DNA from: JAJTFW01 sp046330075
GTDB taxonomy: Bacteria > Bacteroidota > Bacteroidia > AKYH767-A > OLB10
Direction of reading: 5' to 3'
DNA length: 64,000 nt
Assembly: GCA_046330075.1 (NCBI GenBank)
Contig: JAXLTL010000001.1
Location: 1,240,001-1,304,000 of the forward strand
A program made the position numbers and the translations under genes. Positions 54,401 through 62,844 of this stretch are shown here, piece by piece (position 1 is the first letter of the stretch; the number at the start of each line of letters is the position of its first letter). Under the pieces are notes generated by a model, which searched no databases, was not told the DNA's origin, and saw only the letters and a program-made list of their open reading frames with translations.

Positions 54401-57400
54401 ATAACAACGCTGCGGTGAACCCATCTGCTGTGGAAGTTTGTAACTCTATCGATGACGACTGCGATGGTTCAATCGACGAAGGTGTTCTTCTGACCTTCTA
54501 CGCTGATGCCGACGGTGACCTCTACGGTGACGCTGCTGTATCAACGCTCGCTTGCTCTGCTCCGGTTGGTTACGTAGCTGACAACACCGATTGTAACGAC
54601 GCGGTGGCTTCTATCAACCCGGCTGCAGCTGAAGTCTGCAACGGTATCGATGATAACTGCGACGGATTAAATGATAACGGTCTCACTTTCGCCGACTACT
54701 ACGCTGATGCTGACGGCGACTTGTTCGGTGGTGCCTTCCTGGGTAACCTCTGCGCTCAGCCTTCCGGTTCTGTACTGGTAAGCGGTGACTGCGACGATAA
54801 CAACGCTGCAGTAAACCCATCTGCTGTGGAAGTTTGTAACTCCATCGATGACGACTGCGACGGTTCAATCGACGAAGGCGTTCTCTTAACCTTCTACGCT
54901 GATGCCGACGGTGACCTCTACGGTGACGCTGCTGTATCAACACTCGCTTGCTCTGCTCCGGTTGGTTACGTAGCTGACAACACCGATTGTAACGACGCGG
55001 TGGCTTCTATCAACCCGGCTGCAGCTGAAGTCTGCAACGGTATCGATGATAACTGCGACGGATCAAATGATAACGGTCTCTCTTTCGCTGACTACTATGC
55101 TGATGCTGACGGTGACTTGTTCGGTGGTGCCTTCCTGGGTAACCTCTGCGCTCAGCCTTCTGGTTCTGTACTGGTAAGCGGTGACTGTGATGATAACAAC
55201 GCTGCAGTAAACCCATCTGCGGTGGAAGTTTGTAACTCCATCGATGACGACTGCGACGGTTCAATCGACGAAGGCGTTCTCTTAACCTTCTACGCTGATG
55301 TGGACGGTGACGGTTTCGGCGACGCTGCAGTATCAACACTCGCTTGTTCTGCTCCGGTTGGTTACGTAGCTGACAACACCGATTGCGATGACACTCAGTT
55401 ATTATACGCTGATGCAGATGGAGATACATATGGCGCTGGCGCACCAGTTGCCTGTGGAGTGGCTTTAAATACAGATTGCAACGATAACAGCAACACTGTT
55501 TACCCCGGAGCTTCAGAAATTTGCGGAAACGGAATTGATGAAGATTGCGACGGAATCGTTGATAATGGATGCCCTCTTCATACTTATTTCGAAGATGAAG
55601 ACGGCGACTCCTATGGTAACCCGAATGAATTTATCGTTATCACTGCTCCTACCGCACCGTTCGGATATGTTTCCAACAATCTGGATTGTGATGATGACAA
55701 CGCTGCGATAAACCCATCTGCTACTGAAGTTTGTAACTCTATCGATGATGACTGCGATGGTTCTGTTGACGAAGGTGTTCTCTTAACCTTCTACGCTGAT
55801 GCGGACGGCGACTCCTACGGTGACGCTGCTGTTACTACACTTGCATGTTCTGCTCCTGTAGGTTATGTAGCCGACAATACAGATTGTAATGACGCTGTTG
55901 CTGCTATCAACCCGGCTGCTGCCGAGGTATGTAACGGTATCGATGATAACTGCGATGGATCTGTAGATAACGGTCTCACTTTCGCCGACTACTATGCTGA
56001 TGCTGATGGCGACGGATTCGGTGGTGCCTTCCTGGGTAACCTCTGTGCTCAGCCGTCCGGTTCTGTCCTGGTAAGCGGTGACTGCGATGACAACAATGCA
56101 GCAGTGAACCCATCTGCTACTGAAGTCTGCAACTCTATCGATGATGACTGCGACGGTTCGATCGACGAAGGTGTTCTTCTGACCTTCTACGCTGATGCAG
56201 ACGGTGATCTTTACGGTGACGCAGCTGTTACTACGCTTGCTTGCTCTGCTCCTGTAGGATATGTAGCCGACAATACAGATTGTAACGACGCTGTTGCTGC
56301 TATCAACCCGGCTGCTGCCGAGGTATGCAACGGTATCGATGATAACTGCGATGGTTCTGTAGACAATGGTCTCACTTTCGCCGACTACTATGCTGATGCT
56401 GATGGCGACGGATTCGGTGGTGCCTTCCTGGGTAACCTCTGTGCTCAGCCGTCCGGCTCTGTCCTGGTAAGCGGTGACTGCGACGACAACAACGCTGCGG
56501 TAAACCCATCTGCTACTGAGGTTTGTAACTCTATCGATGATGATTGCGACGGTTCGATCGACGAAGGTGTTCTTCTGACCTTCTACGCTGATGCAGACGG
56601 TGACCTGTTCGGTGATGCTGCTGCAACTGTACAAGCTTGCTCTGCTCCGGTTGGTTACGTAGCTGATAATACTGATTGTAACGACGCTGTTGCCTCTATC
56701 AACCCGGCTGCTGCCGAGGTATGTAACGGTATCGATGATAACTGCGATGGATCTGTAGATAACGGTCTCACTTTCGCCGACTACTATGCTGATGCTGATG
56801 GCGACGGATTCGGTGGTGCCTTCCTGGGTAACCTCTGTGCTCAGCCGTCCGGTTCTGTCCTGGTAAGCGGTGACTGCGATGACAACAATGCAGCAGTGAA
56901 CCCATCTGCTACTGAAGTCTGCAACTCTATCGATGATGACTGCGACGGTTCGATCGACGAAGGTGTTCTTCTGACCTTCTACGCTGATGCAGACGGTGAT
57001 CTTTACGGTGACGCAGCTGTTACTACGCTTGCTTGCTCTGCTCCTGTAGGATATGTAGCCGACAATACAGATTGTAACGACGCTGTTGCTGCTATCAACC
57101 CGGCTGCTGCCGAGGTATGCAACGGTATCGATGATAACTGCGATGGTTCTGTAGACAATGGTCTCACTTTCGCTGACTACTATGCTGATGCTGATGGCGA
57201 CGGATTCGGTGGTGCCTTCCTGGGTAACCTCTGTGCTCAGCCTTCCGGTTCTGTACTGGTAAGCGGTGACTGCGATGACAACAACGCTGCGGTAAACCCA
57301 TCTGCTACTGAGGTTTGTAACTCTATCGATGATGATTGCGACGGTTCGATCGACGAAGGTGTTCTTCTGACCTTCTACGCTGATGCAGACGGTGACCTGT

Positions 57401-60400
57401 TCGGTGATGCTGCTGCAACTGTACAAGCTTGCTCTGCTCCGGTTGGTTACGTAGCTGATAATACTGATTGTAACGACGCTGTTGCCTCTATCAACCCGGC
57501 TGCTGCCGAGGTCTGCAACGGTATCGATGATAACTGCGATGGTTCTGTAGACAATGGTCTCACTTTCGCTGATTACTATGCTGATGCTGATGGCGACGGA
57601 TTCGGTGGTGCCTTCCTGGGTAACCTCTGTGCTCAGCCTTCCGGTTCTGTACTGGTAAGCGGTGACTGCGATGACAACAACGCTGCGGTAAATCCATCTG
57701 CTACTGAGGTTTGTAACTCTATCGATGATGATTGCGACGGTTCTGTTGACGAAGGTGTTCTTCTGACCTTCTATGCTGATGCAGACGGTGACCTTTACGG
57801 TGATGCTGCTGTTACTACACTTGCATGTTCTGCTCCTGTAGGTTATGTAGCCGACAATACAGATTGTAACGACGCTGTTGCTGCTATCAACCCGGCTGCT
57901 GCCGAGGTCTGCAACGGTATCGATGATAACTGCGATGGTTCTGTAGACAATGGTCTCACTTTCGCTGATTACTATGCTGATGCTGATGGCGATGGATTCG
58001 GTGGTGCCTTCCTGGGTAACCTCTGTGCTCAGCCGTCCGGCTCTGTCCTGGTAAGCGGTGACTGCGATGACAACAACGCTGCAGTGAACCCATCTGCTAC
58101 TGAAGTCTGCAACTCTATCGATGATGATTGCGATGGTTCTGTTGACGAAGGTGTTCTCTTAACCTTCTATGCTGATGCAGACGGTGACTCCTACGGTGAT
58201 GCTGCTGTTACTACACTTGCATGTTCTGCTCCTGTAGGTTATGTAGCCGACAATACAGATTGTAACGACGCTGTTGCTGCTATCAACCCGGCTGCTGCCG
58301 AGGTCTGCAACGGTATCGATGATAACTGCGATGGTTCTGTAGACAATGGTCTCACTTTCGCTGACTACTATGCTGATGCTGACGCTGACGGATTCGGTGG
58401 TGCCTTCCTGGGTAACCTCTGTGCTCAGCCGTCCGGCTCTGTCCTGGTAAGCGGTGACTGCGACGACAACAACGCTGCGGTAAACCCATCTGCTACTGAG
58501 GTTTGTAACTCTATCGATGATGATTGCGACGGTTCGATCGACGAAGGTGTTCTTCTGACCTTCTACGCTGATGCAGACGGTGACCTGTTCGGTGATGCTG
58601 CTGCAACTGTACAAGCTTGCTCTGCTCCGGTTGGTTACGTAGCTGATAATACTGATTGTAACGACGCTGTTGCCTCTATCAACCCGGCTGCTGCCGAGGT
58701 CTGCAACGGTATCGATGATAACTGCGATGGTTCTGTAGACAATGGTCTCACTTTCGCTGATTACTATGCTGATGCTGATGGCGACGGATTCGGTGGTGCC
58801 TTCCTGGGTAACCTCTGTGCTCAGCCTTCCGGTTCTGTACTGGTAAGCGGTGACTGCGATGACAACAACGCTGCGGTAAATCCATCTGCTACTGAGGTTT
58901 GTAACTCTATCGATGATGATTGCGACGGTTCTGTTGACGAAGGTGTTCTTCTGACCTTCTATGCTGATGCAGACGGTGACTCCTACGGTGATGCTGCTGT
59001 TACTACACTTGCATGTTCTGCTCCTGTAGGATATGTAGCCGACAATACAGATTGTAACGACGCTGTTGCTGCTATCAACCCGGCTGCTGCCGAGGTCTGC
59101 AACGGTATCGATGATAACTGCGATGGATCTGTAGACAATGGTCTCACTTTCGCTGATTACTATGCTGATGCTGATGGCGACGGATTCGGTGGTGCCTTCC
59201 TGGGTAACCTCTGTGCTCAGCCGTCCGGCTCTGTCCTGGTAAGCGGTGACTGCGACGACAACAACGCTGCGGTAAACCCATCTGCTACTGAGGTTTGTAA
59301 CTCTATCGATGATGATTGCGACGGTTCGATCGACGAAGGTGTTCTTCTGACCTTCTACGCTGATGCAGACGGTGACCTGTTCGGTGATGCTGCTGCAACT
59401 GTACAAGCTTGCTCTGCTCCGGTTGGTTACGTAGCTGATAATACTGATTGTAACGACGCTGTTGCCTCTATCAACCCGGCTGCTGCCGAGGTATGTAACG
59501 GTATCGATGATAACTGCGATGGATCTGTAGATAACGGTCTCACTTTCGCCGACTACTATGCTGATGCTGATGGCGACGGATTCGGTGGTGCCTTCCTGGG
59601 TAACCTCTGTGCTCAGCCTTCCGGTTCTGTACTGGTAAGCGGTGACTGCGATGACAACAACGCTGCGGTAAATCCATCTGCTACTGAGGTTTGTAACTCT
59701 ATCGATGATGATTGCGACGGTTCTGTTGACGAAGGTGTTCTTCTGACCTTCTATGCTGATGCAGACGGTGACCTTTACGGTGATGCTGCTGTTACTACAC
59801 TTGCATGTTCTGCTCCTGTAGGTTATGTAGCCGACAATACAGATTGTAACGACGCTGTTGCTGCTATCAACCCGGCTGCTGCCGAGGTCTGCAACGGTAT
59901 CGATGATAACTGCGATGGTTCTGTAGACAATGGTCTCACTTTCGCTGATTACTATGCTGATGCTGATGGCGATGGATTCGGTGGTGCCTTCCTGGGTAAC
60001 CTCTGTGCTCAGCCGTCCGGCTCTGTCCTGGTAAGCGGTGACTGCGATGACAACAACGCTGCAGTGAACCCATCTGCTACTGAAGTCTGCAACTCTATCG
60101 ATGATGATTGCGATGGTTCTGTTGACGAAGGTGTTCTCTTAACCTTCTATGCTGATGCAGACGGTGACTCCTACGGTGATGCTGCTGTTACTACACTTGC
60201 ATGTTCTGCTCCTGTAGGTTATGTAGCCGACAATACAGATTGTAACGACGCTGTTGCTGCTATCAACCCGGCTGCTGCCGAGGTCTGCAACGGTATCGAT
60301 GATAACTGCGATGGTTCTGTAGACAATGGTCTCACTTTCGCTGACTACTATGCTGATGCTGACGCTGACGGATTCGGTGGTGCCTTCCTGGGTAACCTCT

Positions 60401-62775
60401 GTGCTCAGCCGTCCGGCTCTGTCCTGGTAAGCGGTGACTGCGATGACAACAACGCTGCAGTGAACCCATCTGCTACTGAAGTCTGCAACTCTATCGATGA
60501 TGATTGCGATGGTTCTGTTGACGAAGGTGTTCTCTTAACCTTCTATGCTGATGCAGACGGTGACTCCTACGGTGATGCTGCTGTTACTACACTTGCATGT
60601 TCTGCTCCTGTAGGTTATGTAGCCGACAATACAGATTGTAACGACGCTGTTGCTGCTATCAACCCGGCTGCTGCCGAGGTCTGCAACGGTATCGATGATA
60701 ACTGCGATGGTTCTGTAGACAATGGTCTCACTTTCGCTGACTACTATGCTGATGCTGACGCTGACGGATTCGGTGGTGCCTTCCTGGGTAACCTCTGTGC
60801 TCAGCCGTCCGGCTCTGTCCTGGTAAGCGGTGACTGCGATGACAACAACGCTGCAGTGAACCCATCTGCTACTGAAGTCTGCAACTCTATCGATGATGAT
60901 TGCGACGGATCTGTTGACGAAGGTGTTCTCTTAACCTTCTACGCTGATGCAGACGGTGATGGATTCGGAAGTGCATTCTCCTCTGTACTGGCATGCTCAG
61001 CCCCTGCAGGTTACGTTGTGGACAATACTGATTGCGATGACAACCTCATCACATATACCGATAATGATGGTGACTTCTATGGAACCGGTGTTCCGGTATC
61101 ATGTGGAGCGGCCAACAACCTCGACTGTGATGACAACAACGCGGCTGTAAATCCTGCTGCAACTGAAATCTGCAACTCTATCGATGACGACTGTGACGGT
61201 TCTGTTGACGAAGGTGTACTCTTACCCTTCTATGCTGATACAGATGGTGATGGTTACGGCGTAACCGGAAGCTCTGTTCAGGCATGCTCTGCCCCAATTG
61301 GCTATGTTGCTGTTGACGGTGATTGTGATGATAACAGCAACGCAGTACACCCAGGTGCTACTGAATACTGCAACGGAATTGATGACGACTGCGATGGCGT
61401 AACTGACGACAATGTAATTGTACCGGTTGGAGCCATCAGCGGACCTGCACAACAATGTGTTCCTGCGACCTTCAATTTCGCGACCTACAGCATAGCCGCT
61501 CCGGCTGGTGCAAACTTCTACAACTGGACAGTACCTGTAGGTATGACCATCTATGCTGGTCAGGGTACCAACTCGGTACTCGTAACCTGGACAGGTCAGT
61601 CAGTTCACAATGGCATCAGCGGTCCGATGACTGTCACTGTTGGAACAGTTTGTGGTGGAATCGGAACTTCGAGTGTAGAAATTGACATCAATTACACCAG
61701 TCCGGTACAGCCTCCATCCATCTCAGGTCCAGGCAAAGTATGTCCGGGAGATGTAGTGATCTACTCTGTTGCCAGTGTGGCCCGTGCTAAATCCTACACA
61801 TGGACTATTCCTGCCGGAATGAACATTGTGAGTGGTCAGGGTACCAACATCATCAATGTAAGTGTAAGTGGAAGTTTCATCGGCGGATCTGTAAGTGTAA
61901 ATGCTTCAAACTTCTGCGGATCAGGTCCGGCACGTGCCAAGACCATCGGCATGAACACTGCTCTTGCTCCTGCTGTTATTACCGGTCAATCTACCGGATT
62001 ATGCGGTGCATCCAACATCATCTTATCGACAGCCGGCAGTGCAAATGCAAGTTCATATACATGGAGTGTTCCTTCCGGTGTAACGATTCAATCAGGTCAA
62101 GGCTCTGCCTCTGTTAACCTAAGCATCTCCGGAAGCTTCACTACCGGTGCAGTTACTGTAACAGCCCAGAACGGATGCGGAGCTGGTGCTACACGTACAC
62201 TGAGCATCATCGGAGCGCCTGGTCAACCATCTATCATCTCTGGTCCGACAGCAATATGCTCTGGTACTGCGAACGTTGCTTATGAAATCAATACGGTAGC
62301 CGGAGCTTCCTCCTACCAATGGGTAGTACCATCCGCCATCGGCACAATTGCCAGCGGACAAGGAACTAAACAGATATCTGTAAACTTCAATGTAACGACT
62401 GCGACCAATCAGGTCATTTCGGTGAAAGCAAGCAACGCCTGTGGAACCGGAGCCACACGATCACTGAGTGGTATTTCAGTAGGTCCTGGCAACTGTGGTA
62501 CTCCACGTGAAGCCATCTCCGGTATCAGCAAAGTTGAAGTATTCCCGAATCCTGCAACTACAACGGTGAACATCCGTTTCGAATCAGAAACTGAACAATC
62601 GTTTACGCTCAGTCTGATTGATCTCTCCGGACGTGTCATCTACACTACCGGCGGACAAACTCAGGAAGGCATGAATCAACAGGAGATCAACCTTGATCAG
62701 CTGTCATCAGGCATGTACTACGTAAGTCTAAACAGCGAAACTTTCCATCAGCAAATCCGACTGATGGTAGAATAA
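48406..62775 (+). CDS. Giant T9SS-exported multidomain protein with about 42 MopE-type metal-binding modules
   Basis: This 4789-aa protein has a signal peptide (about residues 22-41, ending GSLSAQ). Then follow: a Gly-rich domain (about 45-245), Ig/PKD-like domains (250-630), a proprotein-convertase P-domain (about 660-840: LPNLGPGVTVRVDNLNITH, DPNGAWTLRVIDDANADVGS), SprB-type repeats (1060-1300), a HYR domain (about 1365-1435), about 42 MopE-like modules of about 66 residues (1440-4340), four PKD-like domains (4340-4700) and a T9SS type A signal (KVEVFPNPATTTVN to the end, LSSGMYYVSL). Each module has the acidic loop DADGDxYGD and a C-x-G/S-IDDxCDG loop, typical Ca2+ or Cu-binding motifs of the Cu-binding_MopE family. 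It is likely a surface adhesin or matrix-like fibre. Function is inferred. Confidence 0.93.
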   Translation: MLISTLPFEKLKRDFSHPVSSVKIKAFVALLLLFSGSLSAQTTQTFNSTGTWLAPAGVTAVKVECWGGGGKGGTTSFNGAETGGGGGGAYARKNAQSVTPGTSYTVTVGAGATGTSAGGDSWFSTNSTVLAKGGNSVANNGTSGASGGSSASSIGDVKFGGGNGANGSNTNYGGGGGSSAGTAANGVNATNQNGATAPAGGGNGGNGRSVSNGDGLPGVAPGGGGGGVRTGTFGSQDGGDGASGRVLLTWTCPTYSLTATNIASSICAGSAATINLTGNAANLPVGTYTVTYNLSGANTGTGLTASITVSTAGSVSFNTGNLNNGGSTTITITNLSSGAAGGVCSSNLSSNNTAVISVISVNAGSITGAQTLCSSGDPSLISNASLGSGSGTITYLWQSSTTSASAGFSTIPGEVADSYDPPAGISTTTWFRRVTVSDDGTNVCQANSAAVEVSVMTVNAGAISGNQNVCGSSTPTTLGNTTAGSVTFTGSGSPVRTYRWEVSTTSSSTGFTTVGGATANTYSPSSISTTTWYRRVTIYTLNSVSCEAISNVVQLTYISFTSSISPAGSQAICSPVTSLLLTASTNAASPAFQWKLNGSNIAGATNGTYTATATGSYTVVVTASGCTLESAATIATFSSGPTLSASASQSNVCIGSTVNLNATGTSNTLLTFSQTNNTSVSIPDNSATGASSSITVSGLPNLGPGVTVRVDNLNITHTYNADLEIYLARPGGGYTAGANTEMISTIPGQSIRLSNDNGGSANGYSNCSFRDNAATSITSQSGNVVITGTYIPEELFSTLTGDPNGAWTLRVIDDANADVGSLTSWTLVITYPSGLSYSWTSTPSGFTSNLEDPTGVSLNQNTDFTVVATDNATGCTSSATVSVNAISLPSPKIIPGDTVLCSNTDYWLHVVDTGAYSGGYPVGTTLEWLNIVAGQSPNDSINANGNGSSYQAVITLPSGCSATSPVRTVFSKAIIPNEVITHATCNLSNGKIVANVVIGTAPFHFVWKENGTVIRDTISGNTADSIYNMAAGTYTLDITDNYGNVVLSEPSCVSQTNAYTINQVAPPAVSVTGTNITCYGVNDGTVTASPSMGSTPYSYLWSNGGSLQTLTYLAPGTYTVTVTDADGCTSEGQTTIVEPGQLVSNLAYSEPLCTGQSNANIHETPGGGTPPFSFEWYDPTLNVTGTNDDSLVNVAAGLYSIVLTDGNNCSVIDQILVEDPPLLTSSASSIGVTCNGGADGTLDVTSMGGRGIHTYLWSNGSTAASQTGIVAGTYTVTVTDINGCTSVSSVTVSEPAAVSGTATGADVNCIDGTTTVTVVASGGTAPYTGEGTFTVGIGSYTYPLTDANGCTGSASITINSLDNQAPLISDCPANITQCGDIVTWTPPTASDNCTLISLTGDYTPGSSFSVGTTTVTYTATDNAGLSSTCSFTVTILPTPVWYADADGDQFGNAGVSVSSCTQPIGYVADNTDCDDAQILYADIDGDSFGAGLPAACGVSSNTDCDDNNAAVNPSATEVCNSIDDDCDGSVDEGLLLTFYADADGDLYGDAASTILACSAPAGYVTDNTDCNDAVASINPAAAEVCNGIDDNCDGSVDNGLTFADYYADADADGFGGAFLGNHCAQPVGAVTNNADCDDNNNAVNPAATEVCNGIDDNCDGAVDNGLTFADYYADADADGFGGAFVGNLCAQPVGAVLVSGDCDDNNAAVNPAAIEVCNSIDDDCDGSVDEGVLLTFYADADGDGFGDAASTTLACSAPAGYVADNTDCDDTQILYSDADGDSYGAGSPVACGVASNSDCDDNNAAVNPSATEVCNAIDDNCDGLNDNGLSFADYYADADGDLFGGAFLGNLCAQPSGSVLVSGDCDDNNAAVNPSAVEVCNSIDDDCDGSIDEGILLTFYADADGDLYGDAAVSTLACSAPVGYVADNTDCNDAVASINPAAAEVCNGIDDNCDGLNDNGLSFADYYADADGDLFGGAFLGNLCAQPSGSVLVSGDCDDNNAAVNPSAVEVCNSIDDDCDGSIDEGVLLTFYADADGDLYGDAAVSTLACSAPVGYVADNTDCNDAVASINPAAAEVCNGIDDNCDGLNDNGLTFADYYADADGDLFGGAFLGNLCAQPSGSVLVSGDCDDNNAAVNPSAVEVCNSIDDDCDGSIDEGVLLTFYADADGDLYGDAAVSTLACSAPVGYVADNTDCNDAVASINPAAAEVCNGIDDNCDGSNDNGLSFADYYADADGDLFGGAFLGNLCAQPSGSVLVSGDCDDNNAAVNPSAVEVCNSIDDDCDGSIDEGVLLTFYADVDGDGFGDAAVSTLACSAPVGYVADNTDCDDTQLLYADADGDTYGAGAPVACGVALNTDCNDNSNTVYPGASEICGNGIDEDCDGIVDNGCPLHTYFEDEDGDSYGNPNEFIVITAPTAPFGYVSNNLDCDDDNAAINPSATEVCNSIDDDCDGSVDEGVLLTFYADADGDSYGDAAVTTLACSAPVGYVADNTDCNDAVAAINPAAAEVCNGIDDNCDGSVDNGLTFADYYADADGDGFGGAFLGNLCAQPSGSVLVSGDCDDNNAAVNPSATEVCNSIDDDCDGSIDEGVLLTFYADADGDLYGDAAVTTLACSAPVGYVADNTDCNDAVAAINPAAAEVCNGIDDNCDGSVDNGLTFADYYADADGDGFGGAFLGNLCAQPSGSVLVSGDCDDNNAAVNPSATEVCNSIDDDCDGSIDEGVLLTFYADADGDLFGDAAATVQACSAPVGYVADNTDCNDAVASINPAAAEVCNGIDDNCDGSVDNGLTFADYYADADGDGFGGAFLGNLCAQPSGSVLVSGDCDDNNAAVNPSATEVCNSIDDDCDGSIDEGVLLTFYADADGDLYGDAAVTTLACSAPVGYVADNTDCNDAVAAINPAAAEVCNGIDDNCDGSVDNGLTFADYYADADGDGFGGAFLGNLCAQPSGSVLVSGDCDDNNAAVNPSATEVCNSIDDDCDGSIDEGVLLTFYADADGDLFGDAAATVQACSAPVGYVADNTDCNDAVASINPAAAEVCNGIDDNCDGSVDNGLTFADYYADADGDGFGGAFLGNLCAQPSGSVLVSGDCDDNNAAVNPSATEVCNSIDDDCDGSVDEGVLLTFYADADGDLYGDAAVTTLACSAPVGYVADNTDCNDAVAAINPAAAEVCNGIDDNCDGSVDNGLTFADYYADADGDGFGGAFLGNLCAQPSGSVLVSGDCDDNNAAVNPSATEVCNSIDDDCDGSVDEGVLLTFYADADGDSYGDAAVTTLACSAPVGYVADNTDCNDAVAAINPAAAEVCNGIDDNCDGSVDNGLTFADYYADADADGFGGAFLGNLCAQPSGSVLVSGDCDDNNAAVNPSATEVCNSIDDDCDGSIDEGVLLTFYADADGDLFGDAAATVQACSAPVGYVADNTDCNDAVASINPAAAEVCNGIDDNCDGSVDNGLTFADYYADADGDGFGGAFLGNLCAQPSGSVLVSGDCDDNNAAVNPSATEVCNSIDDDCDGSVDEGVLLTFYADADGDSYGDAAVTTLACSAPVGYVADNTDCNDAVAAINPAAAEVCNGIDDNCDGSVDNGLTFADYYADADGDGFGGAFLGNLCAQPSGSVLVSGDCDDNNAAVNPSATEVCNSIDDDCDGSIDEGVLLTFYADADGDLFGDAAATVQACSAPVGYVADNTDCNDAVASINPAAAEVCNGIDDNCDGSVDNGLTFADYYADADGDGFGGAFLGNLCAQPSGSVLVSGDCDDNNAAVNPSATEVCNSIDDDCDGSVDEGVLLTFYADADGDLYGDAAVTTLACSAPVGYVADNTDCNDAVAAINPAAAEVCNGIDDNCDGSVDNGLTFADYYADADGDGFGGAFLGNLCAQPSGSVLVSGDCDDNNAAVNPSATEVCNSIDDDCDGSVDEGVLLTFYADADGDSYGDAAVTTLACSAPVGYVADNTDCNDAVAAINPAAAEVCNGIDDNCDGSVDNGLTFADYYADADADGFGGAFLGNLCAQPSGSVLVSGDCDDNNAAVNPSATEVCNSIDDDCDGSVDEGVLLTFYADADGDSYGDAAVTTLACSAPVGYVADNTDCNDAVAAINPAAAEVCNGIDDNCDGSVDNGLTFADYYADADADGFGGAFLGNLCAQPSGSVLVSGDCDDNNAAVNPSATEVCNSIDDDCDGSVDEGVLLTFYADADGDGFGSAFSSVLACSAPAGYVVDNTDCDDNLITYTDNDGDFYGTGVPVSCGAANNLDCDDNNAAVNPAATEICNSIDDDCDGSVDEGVLLPFYADTDGDGYGVTGSSVQACSAPIGYVAVDGDCDDNSNAVHPGATEYCNGIDDDCDGVTDDNVIVPVGAISGPAQQCVPATFNFATYSIAAPAGANFYNWTVPVGMTIYAGQGTNSVLVTWTGQSVHNGISGPMTVTVGTVCGGIGTSSVEIDINYTSPVQPPSISGPGKVCPGDVVIYSVASVARAKSYTWTIPAGMNIVSGQGTNIINVSVSGSFIGGSVSVNASNFCGSGPARAKTIGMNTALAPAVITGQSTGLCGASNIILSTAGSANASSYTWSVPSGVTIQSGQGSASVNLSISGSFTTGAVTVTAQNGCGAGATRTLSIIGAPGQPSIISGPTAICSGTANVAYEINTVAGASSYQWVVPSAIGTIASGQGTKQISVNFNVTTATNQVISVKASNACGTGATRSLSGISVGPGNCGTPREAISGISKVEVFPNPATTTVNIRFESETEQSFTLSLIDLSGRVIYTTGGQTQEGMNQQEINLDQLSSGMYYVSLNSETFHQQIRLMVE
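55741..60888 (+). repeat. Tandem DNA repeat, 13 units of exactly 396 bp
   Basis: The word ATCGATGATGA/ATTGCGA recurs at 55741, 56137, 56533, 56929, 57325, 57721, 58117, 58513, 58909, 59305, 59701, 60097, 60493 and 60889, always 396 bp apart with no length change. Each unit is one LLTFY plus one TFADYY module (132 codons). Four more units of the same period lie at 54052-55240. Confidence 0.93.
57574..58463 (+). repeat. Long identical duplication within the array (copy at 59554-60443)
   Basis: About 890 bp are identical to the stretch 1980 bp (five repeat units) further on, including synonymous positions. This points to recent duplication of a multi-unit block or gene conversion. Confidence 0.8.
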
Positions 62776-62799
62776 GCAACTGTAATAAACCTTAACGAA

Positions 62800-62834
62800 G
62801 AAAGGCAGCCGATGGCTGCCTTTCTTCATTATTT
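62800..62834. terminator. Bidirectional terminator after the giant gene
   Basis: The stem GAAAGGCAGCC/GGCTGCCTTTC (62800-62810 with 62814-62824), loop GAT, is followed by a T-rich stretch. The opposing alanine dehydrogenase stop codon lies 20 bp further, so it may serve both genes. Confidence 0.75.
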
Positions 62835-62844
62835 CAAATAAGTC

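Larger units (their letters stand above)
52726..61418 (+). repeat. MopE-module array within the giant gene
   Basis: About 42 consecutive 66-aa modules, each with D-x-D-x-D-G-type acidic loops and four Cys. Two module types alternate: one starting LLTFYADADGD and one starting TFADYYADADGD. Irregular units with an additional DADGD insertion occur near 52.8, 53.7, 55.4 and 61.0 kb, and a divergent module with GNGIDEDCDGIVDNG at about 55.5 kb. Module counts are by eye. Confidence 0.9.

Noticed and set aside
55783..57426. Long minus-strand reading frame (547 codons) inside the MopE array
   Set aside because: It is the complement of the tandem repeat; absence of stops in one antisense frame is simply repeated in every unit. 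The composition (Ser/Val/Ile-rich, periodic) is not protein-like.
58159..59406. Second long minus-strand frame (415 codons) inside the array
   Set aside because: Same reason as above; it translates the identical antisense frame of the repeat units.
52726..61418. CRISPR array or satellite DNA
   Set aside because: The repeats are 396 bp (half-units at protein level 66 aa), in frame, and without unique spacers. They are coding repeats.
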